From a virus, in IMG/VR virus record IMGVR_UViG_3300042561_000129, positions 1 through 39,985 of that record: DNA of 39,985 nucleotides. One strand, 5' to 3'. Positions 32,067 to 37,805 of the stretch are shown here, one piece after another (the first letter of the stretch is position 1; the number at the start of each line of letters is the position of its first letter). Under the pieces are notes generated by a model. The model was not told the origin of the DNA and ran no database searches. It worked only from the letters and a program-made list of their open reading frames with translations. Position numbers and translations under genes: made by a program.

Positions 32067-32249
32067 TTACGCTTTAGAGGCGTAGCAGTTGCAGTTACTC
32101 CCTGGGGCAATGATTGTCATACAACGAGAGTAATGCTCAACAGTAATTTTAGGTTCTTCTTTTTTTGGCGCGGCTTTCTTCTTTGGTAATTCTTCATTGA
32201 CCTTAGTAACGACTTCCGTGACTATTTGCTTAGCGCTCTTGCGTGGCAT
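32067..32249 (-). CDS. Small Lys-rich protein, 60 aa
   Basis: The product begins MPRKSAKQIVTEVVTKVNEE, has a Lys/Pro/Ala-rich middle and ends with a short Cys-containing segment (HYSRCMTIIAPGSNCNCYAS). AAGGAGCC precedes the ATG. It resembles histone-like or zinc-binding small phage proteins, but nothing is diagnostic. Its 5' end overlaps the next gene by 20 bases. It is the last gene of the early block before the terS promoter. Confidence 0.65.
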   Translation of the reverse strand: MPRKSAKQIVTEVVTKVNEELPKKKAAPKKEEPKITVEHYSRCMTIIAPGSNCNCYASKA

Positions 32250-32370
32250 CTTTAGGCTCCTTGTAATGATAGGTCATGTAATGTACCTGAAATTCTTTTG
32301 AAGGGTCTGTTTTGTCCGATACGCTAAATGTTGGCTGTCCTGTACAAAGAAAGCATCTAAATGTACGCAT
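32230..32370 (-). CDS. Zinc-finger microprotein, 46 aa
   Basis: It starts MRTFRCFLCTGQPTFSV. Cys6-x2-Cys9 and, about 20 residues on, His-x4-His (VHYMTYH) make a C2H2-like zinc site, followed by a Lys/Glu-rich tail. The ATG overlaps the previous TGA (ATGA), and the 3' end overlaps the 60-aa gene by 20 bases. Such tiny Cys/His proteins in actinophage early regions are mostly uncharacterised; DNA or protein binding is a guess. Confidence 0.68.
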   Translation of the reverse strand: MRTFRCFLCTGQPTFSVSDKTDPSKEFQVHYMTYHYKEPKDATQER

Positions 32371-32564
32371 CAGTCAAAGATTTTCTCTCCTAGTGCCAAC
32401 GATATGCGGGCATCTAATAAATCATCAATGCTCTTTTGTAATAATTCTTTTTTGCGCCATTCCATGCGATTGCCATACTCATCAACTTTGAGCATGTCGT
32501 TGATGTGTTTAATTGCTTCATCAATATCAGCAATCGTTACATCATCGGTTATCGCTAGTGACAT
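32370..32564 (-). CDS. Small acidic helical protein, 64 aa
   Basis: Two helices are predicted (IADIDEAIKHINDMLKV and RKKELLQKSIDDLLDARISLAL), joined by a DEYGNRMEW turn. No known domain. It is embedded in a tightly overlapping run of small early genes, ten bases after the previous stop. Function unknown. Confidence 0.68.
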   Translation of the reverse strand: MSLAITDDVTIADIDEAIKHINDMLKVDEYGNRMEWRKKELLQKSIDDLLDARISLALGEKIFD

Positions 32565-32573
32565 GAGCAGATA

Positions 32574-32726
32574 TTAGAGTTTTTTCTTTTTGTCCGCCTC
32601 AAGTTCTTCTATAAGCAAATCAATTAGATTCTCTAGTTTGAAAGCCAATGATTCCTTGCCCTTTGCCCGCAACTTTTCAGCCATCAGGTTCAGGGCAAGT
32701 CCTACTTCAGGGTCATCTTGAATCAT
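32574..32726 (-). CDS. Small helical protein, 50 aa
   Basis: It begins MIQDDPEVGLALNLMAEKLR and continues as an amphipathic Lys/Glu/Leu helix (FKLENLIDLLIEELEADK) ending in four lysines. It overlaps the upstream gene by 14 bases and ends ten bases before the next start. The strict packing and coherent helical pattern support coding. No function is recognisable. Confidence 0.6.
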   Translation of the reverse strand: MIQDDPEVGLALNLMAEKLRAKGKESLAFKLENLIDLLIEELEADKKKKL

Positions 32727-32895
32727 TCGGTATGTCTTTTAGAAAGTCTAGTAACTGGTCCACCCGCACAACATCAAAGCCATCTATGTGATGGTGGTAG
32801 TCATTTGCAAACGCCTGTATTTCGCCAATTATTTTTTGGCGCGACTGTAATTCAAGCGAGCGCAACATTACTTGCATTGTTTCTAAATCAGCCAT
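32713..32895 (-). CDS. Small protein, 60 aa
   Basis: The start is taken at ATG 32895 (MADLETMQVMLRSLELQSRQ), which overlaps the stop of the HTH gene. Other in-frame starts at 32904 or 32907 remain possible. The product is helical, with a His-rich centre (NDYHHHIDGF) and a 'VDQLLDFLKDIPND' end. No family is recognised. It is part of the small-gene run between SSB and terminase. Confidence 0.62.
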   Translation of the reverse strand: MADLETMQVMLRSLELQSRQKIIGEIQAFANDYHHHIDGFDVVRVDQLLDFLKDIPNDSR

Positions 32896-33073
32896 TACGA
32901 GCATCACGCTTTGCTTTGTAATTCATTACATCTTCGCGCTTGTAATAAACATTACGACCAGCCTTCTGCACCCACACCAACGACTTGCGGTGTTGTATCT
33001 GTCGTAAGTTATTCATCTTGATGCCCAAGATTTCTGCCGCTTCTGCGGCGCTTACTAAGTTTTCTTCTACCAT
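32888..33073 (-). CDS. MerR/excisionase-like HTH protein, 61 aa
   Basis: The pattern 'LVSAAEAAEILGIKMNNLRQ', then a wing 'VWVQKAGRNVYYKREDVMNY' and a basic end, is the helix-turn-helix_17/excisionase fold (winged MerR-type). It starts inside the end of the SSB gene. No integrase is visible, so a transcriptional role is more likely than excision. It could act at the direct repeats ahead of terS, but that is only a suggestion. Confidence 0.8.
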   Translation of the reverse strand: MVEENLVSAAEAAEILGIKMNNLRQIQHRKSLVWVQKAGRNVYYKREDVMNYKAKRDARNG

Positions 33074-33435
33074 GGTTCAGACCCTCCTATATTTGTTTGT
33101 GTTTTGTTTTTTGTAACTTTGGGAACCACACCAATTTCTGATGCACTGATTTCCATTTGCGATTTTTCAACACCGTTTTTGTCTGTGTAAGTATTTAATT
33201 TAAGCGAGCCTATGACAATGACTTCATCGCCTTTTTTTAATGTTTGCGCTATTGCCTCTGCGCTCGCACCAAATTTAATTACGCGATACCAATTCGTTTC
33301 GCCATCTACCCATTCTCCGTTTTTCTTAGAACGCGGTGTATGTGCTAACGAGAATGACGCTAACGATAAATTATCTGCTCCAACTGTTTTTAATTCGGGG
33401 TCGTTACCCAACCGCCCTCTAACTCTTATTTCCAT
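33067..33435 (-). CDS. ssb: Single-stranded DNA-binding protein, 122 aa
   Basis: This is an OB fold of bacterial SSB type: 'RVRGRLGNDPELKTVGADNL', then 'ASFSLAHTPRSKKNGEWVDG...TNWYRVIKFG', 'LKKGDEVIVIGSLKLNTYTD' and a terminal strand with GVEKSQMEISA. The short tail ends GGSEPW in place of the usual acidic DDDIPF-type tip, so binding to host partners by that route may be reduced. It works with the annealase, exonuclease and RusA in phage replication and recombination. It abuts the HNH gene (one-base overlap). Confidence 0.9.
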   Translation of the reverse strand: MEIRVRGRLGNDPELKTVGADNLSLASFSLAHTPRSKKNGEWVDGETNWYRVIKFGASAEAIAQTLKKGDEVIVIGSLKLNTYTDKNGVEKSQMEISASEIGVVPKVTKNKTQTNIGGSEPW

Positions 33436-33767
33436 TAGTCACCTTCCATGAGAACACCTGTTGTGCCATCATCTAGTAGTAATACTATTGACCCGTCAGG
33501 TCTTACAAATGGATATTCGTGCGGCTCTCTCCAACTTGGAACGGTCCACCCTTTATCCTCTGCATAAGACGGATTCAAGTGAATACTATCAGTGCGTAAG
33601 TTATGACAGCCGTGATGTATGCGAATTAAATTACTTGGCGTGTCTTTACCGCCTCTGCTTCTTAATTTACGGTGATGCAATGCCATAGAAGGTAGAGCGG
33701 GCTGACCGCAAACTTCGCAGTAATCGCCCGCTCTTTCTTCAACAATTTTTACTACTTTTTTATCCAA
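33435..33767 (-). CDS. HNH endonuclease, 110 aa
   Basis: The zinc and active-site residues are in order: Cys17-x2-Cys20, then His31-His32 (ALHHRKLRSRGG), Asn46 (SNLIRIHHGCH), His51/52, Cys54 and His55. The start is a TTG at 33767, supported by GAGGAA seven bases upstream and by coupling to the 27-aa frame that ends just before it. Freestanding HNH proteins of this size often assist packaging when next to terminase. This one lies among replication genes, so a DNA-processing or homing role is equally possible. Confidence 0.88.
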   Translation of the reverse strand: MDKKVVKIVEERAGDYCEVCGQPALPSMALHHRKLRSRGGKDTPSNLIRIHHGCHNLRTDSIHLNPSYAEDKGWTVPSWREPHEYPFVRPDGSIVLLLDDGTTGVLMEGD

Positions 33768-33851
33768 TTATTCCTCATCATCTTCAACCCATTCCTCAGG
33801 GTCTATATCGGGCGTTACAGGCTCCCAATGATTAGGAAAAATAATAGACAT
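33768..33851 (-). CDS. Acidic mini-protein, 27 aa
   Basis: It encodes MSIIFPNHWEPVTPDIDPEE plus an acidic tail. The ATG touches the stop of the transglycosylase gene (TAATG), and the TAA is followed directly by the TTG start of the HNH gene, whose SD lies in the last codons. It may be a real acidic mini-protein or a leader that couples translation of HNH. It is short, so confidence is moderate. Confidence 0.5.
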   Translation of the reverse strand: MSIIFPNHWEPVTPDIDPEEWVEDDEE

Positions 33852-34210
33852 TAGTACCAACCACCTCTCCCGTTTTTATCCGCTCTTGAAAGCCAAGATT
33901 GTAATGCTCCGCATGGGGTTTTGTAACGAGATTCTATGTAGGTCAATCCCCATTGAATCTGCCCATGTGGGTTCTTCAAAAACTCATCAATCTGCTTCTT
34001 TGTGTTGTGCTTCATGTGCCTTTGAGGAATTCCGTAATCATGCGTGGGTGACTTTGCCTTGTAGTTCCAGGCTGATTCCTTGCCCCAAAGATGGGCCAAA
34101 CACTGCCATTGCTTTTTTGCACTGGGGAAGCGCTTACTGACCAAGTGTTTTGCGTAATCTTTCGGTTCCATAGAGGCAACGATAAATTGACGCTTTTCTT
34201 TTTCGGTCAT
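33851..34210 (-). CDS. Lysozyme-like transglycosylase, 119 aa from the first ATG; real N-terminus probably further upstream
   Basis: The pattern 'WQCLAHLWGKESAWNYKAKS' (catalytic Glu about residue 45), 'HDYGIPQRHM', 'QIQWGLTYIESRYKTPCGAL' and 'GRGGWY' is the actinobacterial phage transglycosylase/lysozyme-like family. Read upstream in frame, the codons give NKQILLVAAIAVGFAIAPSH followed by AHAPV, an almost ideal signal peptide with an Ala-x-Ala site right before this Met. That frame is open back to about 34318 but contains no ATG, GTG or TTG. A non-standard start, a frameshift from the upstream 30-aa gene, or a one-base sequence error in the GGGG run would each explain it. Confidence 0.82.
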   Translation of the reverse strand: MTEKEKRQFIVASMEPKDYAKHLVSKRFPSAKKQWQCLAHLWGKESAWNYKAKSPTHDYGIPQRHMKHNTKKQIDEFLKNPHGQIQWGLTYIESRYKTPCGALQSWLSRADKNGRGGWY

Positions 34211-34296
34211 GACGGGTGCGTGCGCGTGAGATGGCGCAATTGCAAATCCAACCGCAATAGCGGCTACTAAAAGGATTTGCTTGTTAGGGGTAACTT

Positions 34297-34389
34297 TTAG
34301 CCCCTGACTCCTAACGCCTCACATACTTTGCAAAGAGCATCAACCACTTTCCATGCTCCGCACTTACAACGAGATATTTTGTGGTCCAT
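34297..34389 (-). CDS. Cysteine microprotein, 30 aa
   Basis: It encodes MDHKISRCKCGAWKVVDALC and ten more residues, with Cys8-x-Cys10 and Cys20-x2-Cys23 forming a likely zinc knuckle. AAAGGGG precedes the ATG. It stops at 34297, in another frame relative to the signal-peptide frame of the transglycosylase gene. An extra G in its final GGGG run would fuse the two into one protein with an N-terminal zinc domain, a membrane segment and the enzyme. Confidence 0.5.
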   Translation of the reverse strand: MDHKISRCKCGAWKVVDALCKVCEALGVRG

Positions 34390-34423
34390 AACTTACCCCT
34401 TTCAGGTTATTTTTTGGACATCG

Positions 34424-34633
34424 TTAGTGTATCGCCAACCCCGCAGGGTTAAGGAAAATTTTACTGTGAAATTTGCCATTTGGTTCTACCAAATTCACAA
34501 CCCGTTCATGCACGCAGGTTCCATGGTCCATAAATTTGTTATAGGCGTTTACTGCTTCTAGCGCATTATTGTAATGTTTTGCCCATTCCTGGACCCCATC
34601 GGTTATGACCATAAGTACATAAGTTGTTCCCAT
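34424..34633 (-). CDS. Small hypothetical protein, 69 aa
   Basis: I chose ATG 34633 (MGTTYVLMVITDGVQEWAKH), preceded by TGGAGGCAAATA; the frame extends upstream to a TTG without an SD. The sequence has a small beta-alpha pattern (NNALEAVNAYNKFM) and 'VNLVEPNGKFHSKIFLNPAG'. No family is recognised. Its end contains the hairpin AACCC-TGCG-GGGTT, possibly a weak terminator inside the coding region. Confidence 0.7.
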   Translation of the reverse strand: MGTTYVLMVITDGVQEWAKHYNNALEAVNAYNKFMDHGTCVHERVVNLVEPNGKFHSKIFLNPAGLAIH

Positions 34634-34705
34634 TATTTGCCTCCATGTTATTTGTGTTGTTTTTATTTCTAATGTTTGTTCCATTGTTTTTGCCAACCTT
34701 TTATT

Positions 34706-34873
34706 TTAGGGGTATAAGAAATCTACGCAGAACTGTGACATCTCGCCTATTGGCACTTTGCACTCATTAGGAGTTGTAATATTCATCAACCAGGAAACAA
34801 TCAACAAGATTGCTAGGGCTACAACAAATCGCCCTCTGCGTGTCAGCCTCCAAGTTTTAGTTGCCTTTGCCAT
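34706..34873 (-). CDS. Small single-span membrane protein, 55 aa
   Basis: The start at ATG 34873 (MAKATKTWRLTRRGRFVVAL) is preceded by AAGGCGGCAA. A basic N-terminus is followed by one hydrophobic helix (about residues 15-30) and a Cys-containing C-terminal part. With positive residues before the helix, the tail should face outwards. It overlaps the upstream zinc-ribbon gene by 17 bases. A holin/spanin-like or anchoring role is possible but unsupported. Confidence 0.65.
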   Translation of the reverse strand: MAKATKTWRLTRRGRFVVALAILLIVSWLMNITTPNECKVPIGEMSQFCVDFLYP

Positions 34874-35039
34874 TTGCCGCCTTCTTTCGGTAGTAGTCGT
34901 TACTCCAACACCAATCACATTCGGCTATGAATGTATCTTGGTCTTTGTTTAGATGAATAGTAAGTCTGTTGGCGTATCCGCCAAAGGAGCCACACCATAT
35001 ACAGCGTGGTCTATCGTCATAATCGCCTGCTTGGTTCAT
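34857..35039 (-). CDS. Zinc-ribbon microprotein, 60 aa
   Basis: Two Cys-x2-Cys pairs (RCIWCGSFGG and ECDWCWSND), about 28 residues apart, form a zinc ribbon with Trp-rich knuckles; the tail is Lys/Asn-rich. The ATG overlaps the previous gene's TGA (ATGA). This is one of four Cys-pair microproteins in 34.3-35.5 kb. Function unknown. Confidence 0.7.
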   Translation of the reverse strand: MNQAGDYDDRPRCIWCGSFGGYANRLTIHLNKDQDTFIAECDWCWSNDYYRKKAANGKGN

Positions 35040-35212
35040 TGGCGGCTCTTGTAGATTGAAAGGGTCACTGGGTTAAATCCTGCAATCTTGAGAGCATCTT
35101 CAACAGCCCACTGCGCTTGTTCGCGTTGCATGCCATTGACCATTGATTTTGCCTTGCCTTCAGGGATTGAAAACTTGTCGTAATCAATCTCTAACTCAAT
35201 CTTGAACTTCAT
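35036..35212 (-). CDS. Small hypothetical protein, 58 aa
   Basis: It encodes MKFKIELEIDYDKFSIPEGK followed by a helix (NGMQREQAQWAVEDALKIAG) and a final strand. The beta-alpha-beta pattern is coherent, and ATGA overlaps exist at both ends. No recognised family. Confidence 0.68.
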   Translation of the reverse strand: MKFKIELEIDYDKFSIPEGKAKSMVNGMQREQAQWAVEDALKIAGFNPVTLSIYKSRQ

Positions 35213-35331
35213 AGTTTGACCTCTACAGGTATCGTGCAGTCACAAGGAACTACATCGCAACCATCATCATCGTTGTATGAAACATAACCCTTGCCGTAAC
35301 ACATCATGCACTTGAGTATTGGTGTTGTCAT
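35209..35331 (-). CDS. Zinc-knuckle microprotein, 40 aa
   Basis: It starts MTTPILKCMMCYGKGYVSYN. Cys8-x2-Cys11-x-Gly-x-Gly resembles one DnaJ-type repeat, and a second Cys-x4-Cys-x-Cys cluster lies 14 residues later. TGGAGGCAAAATA directly precedes the ATG, and the stop overlaps the next start. Too short for domain assignment, but its Cys spacing and SD support a real gene. Confidence 0.62.
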   Translation of the reverse strand: MTTPILKCMMCYGKGYVSYNDDDGCDVVPCDCTIPVEVKL

Positions 35332-35465
35332 TATTTTGCCTCCATTGATATTGAGTTGCATTGTCTGCATTGCCCGTATTGTTTATTTGTTTTTGTATCT
35401 ATTTTTCTATCTTGATGCGCGGAACACCCTTTTGGACAAATCCATTTAATTGCTGGTCGCGTCAT
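35331..35465 (-). CDS. Zinc-binding microprotein, 44 aa
   Basis: It starts MTRPAIKWICPKGCSAHQDR. Cys10-x3-Cys14 with His17, and a Cys33-x2-Cys36 pair after a Lys-rich loop, form a likely zinc site. GTGGAGGCAAAATC precedes the ATG. The last codons (SMEAK, stop) are the SD of the next gene read in frame. Confidence 0.62.
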   Translation of the reverse strand: MTRPAIKWICPKGCSAHQDRKIDTKTNKQYGQCRQCNSISMEAK

Positions 35466-35671
35466 GATTTTGCCTCCACTTCTACTATTTCAATTACTTG
35501 TAAGTGACTTCTTTTTGCAAATGCTTTTGCGCTTTCTTCTGCCAACGCTTTTGATATGTGCCAAGTTGCACCAAGGCCAGGATTCGTGGCTGACATATTT
35601 TTAAAAATAACAGCATGGGTGTAATTGCGGTTACTGCGTCTTGTAAAATCGTAACCAATAGTTTTAAACAT
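35462..35671 (-). CDS. Small hypothetical protein, 69 aa
   Basis: The start is placed at ATG 35671 (MFKTIGYDFTRRSNRNYTHA), which touches the upstream stop. The product has a beta strand, an Ala-rich helix (ISKALAEESAKAFAKRS) and a terminal strand ending VEAKS. No family is recognised. It overlaps the next gene by four bases. Confidence 0.68.
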   Translation of the reverse strand: MFKTIGYDFTRRSNRNYTHAVIFKNMSATNPGLGATWHISKALAEESAKAFAKRSHLQVIEIVEVEAKS

Positions 35672-36006
35672 TATGCACACACCCCATCTGCCTGTATGCG
35701 GCTGAGCAGTGCTGGGTCATCAACCAAAATAATTGTGTGCTTACCATCTAATGTGTATTTGATGCCTTGCTCTGTAAGATACAAACGCATCTTGAGCATT
35801 GCTACTTCTGCGCGGTCTAAATTACCAAAGTATTTAAGGCCAACAACTTTGTAACCAAAACCGTATTTTCCATCTTCATTGCGTGTCCAAATTTTTGCTG
35901 TTTGAAAACCACAATTACTGTACAAGTGCATCGCGTCTTGTGTGTAAAACCTAAGACCTGCTTTTGTAACAAGTGCCTTTGCTGTTGGTGTTGATAGTGT
36001 ATTCAT
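35671..36006 (-). CDS. Hypothetical protein, 111 aa
   Basis: The start is ATG 36006 (MNTLSTPTAKALVTKAGLRF). The fold alternates helices and strands: 'YTQDAMHLYSNCGFQTAKIW', 'YGFGYKVVGLKYFGNLDRAE', 'RLYLTEQGIKYTLDGKHTII'. No motif identifies a function. It follows the 61-aa gene driven by promoter cassette 1 with a two-base gap, so it is probably expressed early. Confidence 0.7.
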   Translation of the reverse strand: MNTLSTPTAKALVTKAGLRFYTQDAMHLYSNCGFQTAKIWTRNEDGKYGFGYKVVGLKYFGNLDRAEVAMLKMRLYLTEQGIKYTLDGKHTIILVDDPALLSRIQADGVCA

Positions 36007-36008
36007 AA

Positions 36009-36194
36009 TTAGCAACCTGCCTTTGGTGTGAGTGTTGCAATGAGGTTTATTAAGTTTCCGTATGCTATTTCTGAAATTACATGGTCATTTGCTTCAATGT
36101 AATCTTTAACTAACTCTGCAAGAAATGCACCTTGGTTTGGTGTAACTGATATTGAAACTTCTGCTAGTAACTCTGCGTATGTTTTGTTTGTCAT
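36009..36194 (-). CDS. Small protein driven by promoter cassette 1, 61 aa
   Basis: It begins MTNKTYAELLAEVSISVTPN at ATG 36194 behind ATGGAGGCAAGACAA. It is a helical protein (FLAELVKDYIEANDHVISEI) of unknown family. It is the first gene after a promoter with a 5' hairpin, so it is likely among the most strongly expressed early genes. Confidence 0.7.
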   Translation of the reverse strand: MTNKTYAELLAEVSISVTPNQGAFLAELVKDYIEANDHVISEIAYGNLINLIATLTPKAGC

Positions 36195-36217
36195 TTGTCT
36201 TGCCTCCATGTTGTAGG

Positions 36218-36270
36218 GGGTCTGTTTGACCCGTTGGTATAAGTATTACGGATTTTTGGGAAAGTTTCAA
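36218..36270 (-). promoter_or_regulatory. Promoter cassette 1: sigma-type promoter plus 5' hairpin
   Basis: On the minus strand a -35 TTGAAA (36265-36270) and a -10 TAATAC (36243-36248) are 16 bases apart. The expected transcript begins near 36236 and immediately forms GGGTC-loop-GACCC (36218-36232). The 15-mer AAGTATTACGGATTT (36241-36255, plus strand) recurs in cassette 2 at 36763-36777. Confidence 0.75.
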
Positions 36271-36286
36271 GGACCTTTTATGCCAA

Positions 36287-36514
36287 TTAACGGGATTTCC
36301 ACCAATCGTGGACTGAGCCGCCTTTTTTGGTGTATGCCACTGCAACCTCAATTAACTTCATTGCCTGTGCTGAGGCAGGCTTGCCAACTATGCCGCCAGT
36401 CAGGTGATAAGCCTCGTAAGAAGTAATTAATTCAGGTATTTCGTATTTGCGCCATTCTTGTAAAACCTTAAACGCTTCTTGGCCTTTTTTGTTGCCAGTT
36501 TTAGTTCTAGCCAT
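36287..36514 (-). CDS. Small hypothetical protein, 75 aa
   Basis: ATG at 36514 (MARTKTGNKKGQEAFKVLQE). The basic N-terminus is followed by helical segments and a Gly/Ser-rich end with two Trp (VHDWWKSR). No family is recognised. It overlaps the end of the 67-aa gene region closely and belongs to the operon of cassette 2. Confidence 0.66.
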   Translation of the reverse strand: MARTKTGNKKGQEAFKVLQEWRKYEIPELITSYEAYHLTGGIVGKPASAQAMKLIEVAVAYTKKGGSVHDWWKSR

Positions 36515-36515
36515 G

Positions 36516-36719
36516 TTATGCACCTACCTTTGATGCTACAAATGCATCGTAAAATTTCCAAAACTTGTTTTGTTTTGCTTCTGTTTGTTTGTTGAGCAAC
36601 TCAAGAATTCCCCAACGGCGCTCGCTGTTATTGTTTATTGCATCAAGTAATGCGTCTGCCATTTCAGGAAACTCTGAAATCTTTACATTGTTTGTGATTC
36701 TAGGAAAGTTGTTTGCCAT
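36516..36719 (-). CDS. Small protein driven by promoter cassette 2, 67 aa
   Basis: MANNFPRITNNVKISEFPEM starts at ATG 36719 behind AAGGCAAGGCAG. It is helical and Asn/Lys-rich with 'ERRWGILELLNKQTEAKQNK'. No family is recognised. It is the first gene after the second promoter-hairpin cassette. Confidence 0.68.
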   Translation of the reverse strand: MANNFPRITNNVKISEFPEMADALLDAINNNSERRWGILELLNKQTEAKQNKFWKFYDAFVASKVGA

Positions 36720-36739
36720 CTGCCTTGCCTTTCTGTTGG

Positions 36740-36792
36740 GGTCCTTATGGACCGAGTAACAGAAGTATTACGGATTTGTGGCAAAAAAACAA
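36740..36792 (-). promoter_or_regulatory. Promoter cassette 2: sigma-type promoter plus 5' hairpin
   Basis: A -35 TTGTTT (36787-36792) and a -10 TAATAC (36765-36770) are 16 bases apart, the same spacing as cassette 1. The transcript, starting near 36758, forms GGTCC-ATAA-GGACC (36740-36753). The stem bases differ from cassette 1 but pairing is kept, so the structure, not the sequence, is conserved. Confidence 0.75.
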
Positions 36793-36825
36793 ATATCTTT
36801 TGTAGAAATCTTTTCCGCGTGTCGT

Positions 36826-36843
36826 TTAGAACATTTGTTCTAA
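36826..36843. repeat. Perfect palindrome at the end of the RusA gene
   Basis: TTAGAACA (36826-36833) pairs perfectly with TGTTCTAA (36836-36843) around two bases. It covers the stop and last five codons of the resolvase gene, upstream of promoter cassette 2. It may be a terminator stem without a U-tract or an operator for a dimeric regulator. Confidence 0.6.
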
Positions 36844-37215
36844 CTGGTAGGCGCCTACGCTTATATCTGCCCCTATTCGGGCTCCATAGGCTTTCTCAGC
36901 CACGATTGATACCACTTGCCCATCATCTACATAGGCGATGGCTGTTAGGCCGTCTAGGACCGCCCTAATCAGTTTATCCAGGTCAGGAGCAACAGAGGGC
37001 ATAGGGCGTTTTACGGTTCTTGGTTTTTGTAAATAAAATTTTATTGAAATTTGTATTGGGTCGGTTAAAGGGCGAGCGCCGTGTTGTCTTGCAATTAAAC
37101 CAATCGCGCTACGCCATGCGGCAAGTTCAGAACCTTTACTATGAATAACTCTATTGTTAATAACTTTCATGCTCCCTTGTGGAACAGGTAAGCCATCAAC
37201 AAAAAAATTTATCAC
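36826..37215 (-). CDS. RusA-like Holliday junction resolvase, 129 aa
   Basis: The N-terminal strand 'FFVDGLPVPQGSMKVINNRV' and the motif PDLDKLIRAVLDGL (78-90) with Asp80, Asp88 and the DDGQV loop (97-101), followed by Lys108, are the RusA signature: acidic residues for the metal and a basic residue for catalysis. RusA dimers cut four-way junctions formed during phage recombination and replication. It works beside SSB, the annealase and the exonuclease. It overlaps the 63-aa gene by four bases. Confidence 0.92.
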   Translation of the reverse strand: MINFFVDGLPVPQGSMKVINNRVIHSKGSELAAWRSAIGLIARQHGARPLTDPIQISIKFYLQKPRTVKRPMPSVAPDLDKLIRAVLDGLTAIAYVDDGQVVSIVAEKAYGARIGADISVGAYQLEQMF

Positions 37216-37403
37216 ATAATAATTGTAACTAAATCTTGCACAATTACAAACTTGTCTGCACCTGACTCATCTCTTACATGCAAATCGTAAGTTCCAGTGT
37301 GGTCAGGACCATCAATGCTTTGCACCAAAAAAATTTTATTATTCTGTAAAATTTTGTCGCCGCATTGCAAATTACTTGCTTTAGTTACTAATAGCGTTGC
37401 CAT
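37212..37403 (-). CDS. Small beta-rich protein, 63 aa
   Basis: The product (MATLLVTKASNLQCGDKILQ, then FLVQSIDGPDHTGTYDLHVR) looks like a small beta barrel. AGGGGAGGAC precedes the ATG. The leader CTCC..GAAAG..GGAG could pair with and hide the SD. A similar CCTGAAAGGGG leader occurs before the 30-aa gene at 34389. Function unknown. Confidence 0.68.
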   Translation of the reverse strand: MATLLVTKASNLQCGDKILQNNKIFLVQSIDGPDHTGTYDLHVRDESGADKFVIVQDLVTIIM

Positions 37404-37427
37404 GTCCTCCCCTTTCAGGAGTAATGA

Positions 37428-37805
37428 TTACGAAATAGTGTAACACTTTTTAATTACGGTGGAAACCTTAACTAGGTAACCTTTTGTAGGCGGCTGACGC
37501 TTCATCTGAATTGGTCTGTTTTCTTCCAAGATTGCTTGTTGTAATTTATCCAGGGCAACAAACAAAATTAAAGTATCTAATTGAAACGCCCAAAAGTCCG
37601 CCTTGCTGATAGATACCCCGCTTGGTATCCATTTATCGTAATATGTGGAGAACTGTTCTGTTTCTATGTATAGATTGCCTGTTTCGCGCCAACGCAAGTC
37701 GCGTTTTACCTCAATCTTGTTCTTGCCATTGAATAAGCGGCGCACAAGTTCTTCTGAGTATTGACCCTCTGCTAGGTCAATATCCCAATCGCTAAATTTG
37801 CCCAC
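37428..37805 (-). CDS. PD-(D/E)xK-type nuclease-like protein, 125 aa
   Basis: The N-terminal third contains a Glu in SEELVRRLF, then IEVKRDLRW (Glu32-Val-Lys34), followed by the strand TGNLYIETE. This is the (D/E)xK and next-strand layout of small phage restriction-endonuclease-fold proteins. Length suits a minimal nuclease domain. The target is unknown; junction or recombination-intermediate cleavage is conceivable beside RusA. It overlaps the replication protein gene by 14 bases. Confidence 0.65.
   Translation of the reverse strand: MGKFSDWDIDLAEGQYSEELVRRLFNGKNKIEVKRDLRWRETGNLYIETEQFSTYYDKWIPSGVSISKADFWAFQLDTLILFVALDKLQQAILEENRPIQMKRQPPTKGYLVKVSTVIKKCYTIS

Noticed and set aside
32888-33073. 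Reading the HTH protein as evidence of a temperate phage excisionase
   Set aside because: No integrase, attachment site or CI-type repressor was seen anywhere in the circle; small MerR-like HTH proteins are also common in virulent phages.
36747-36968. 73-codon plus-strand frame over promoter cassette 2 and the RusA gene end
   Set aside because: Antisense to RusA and to the promoter; no SD; no coherent fold.
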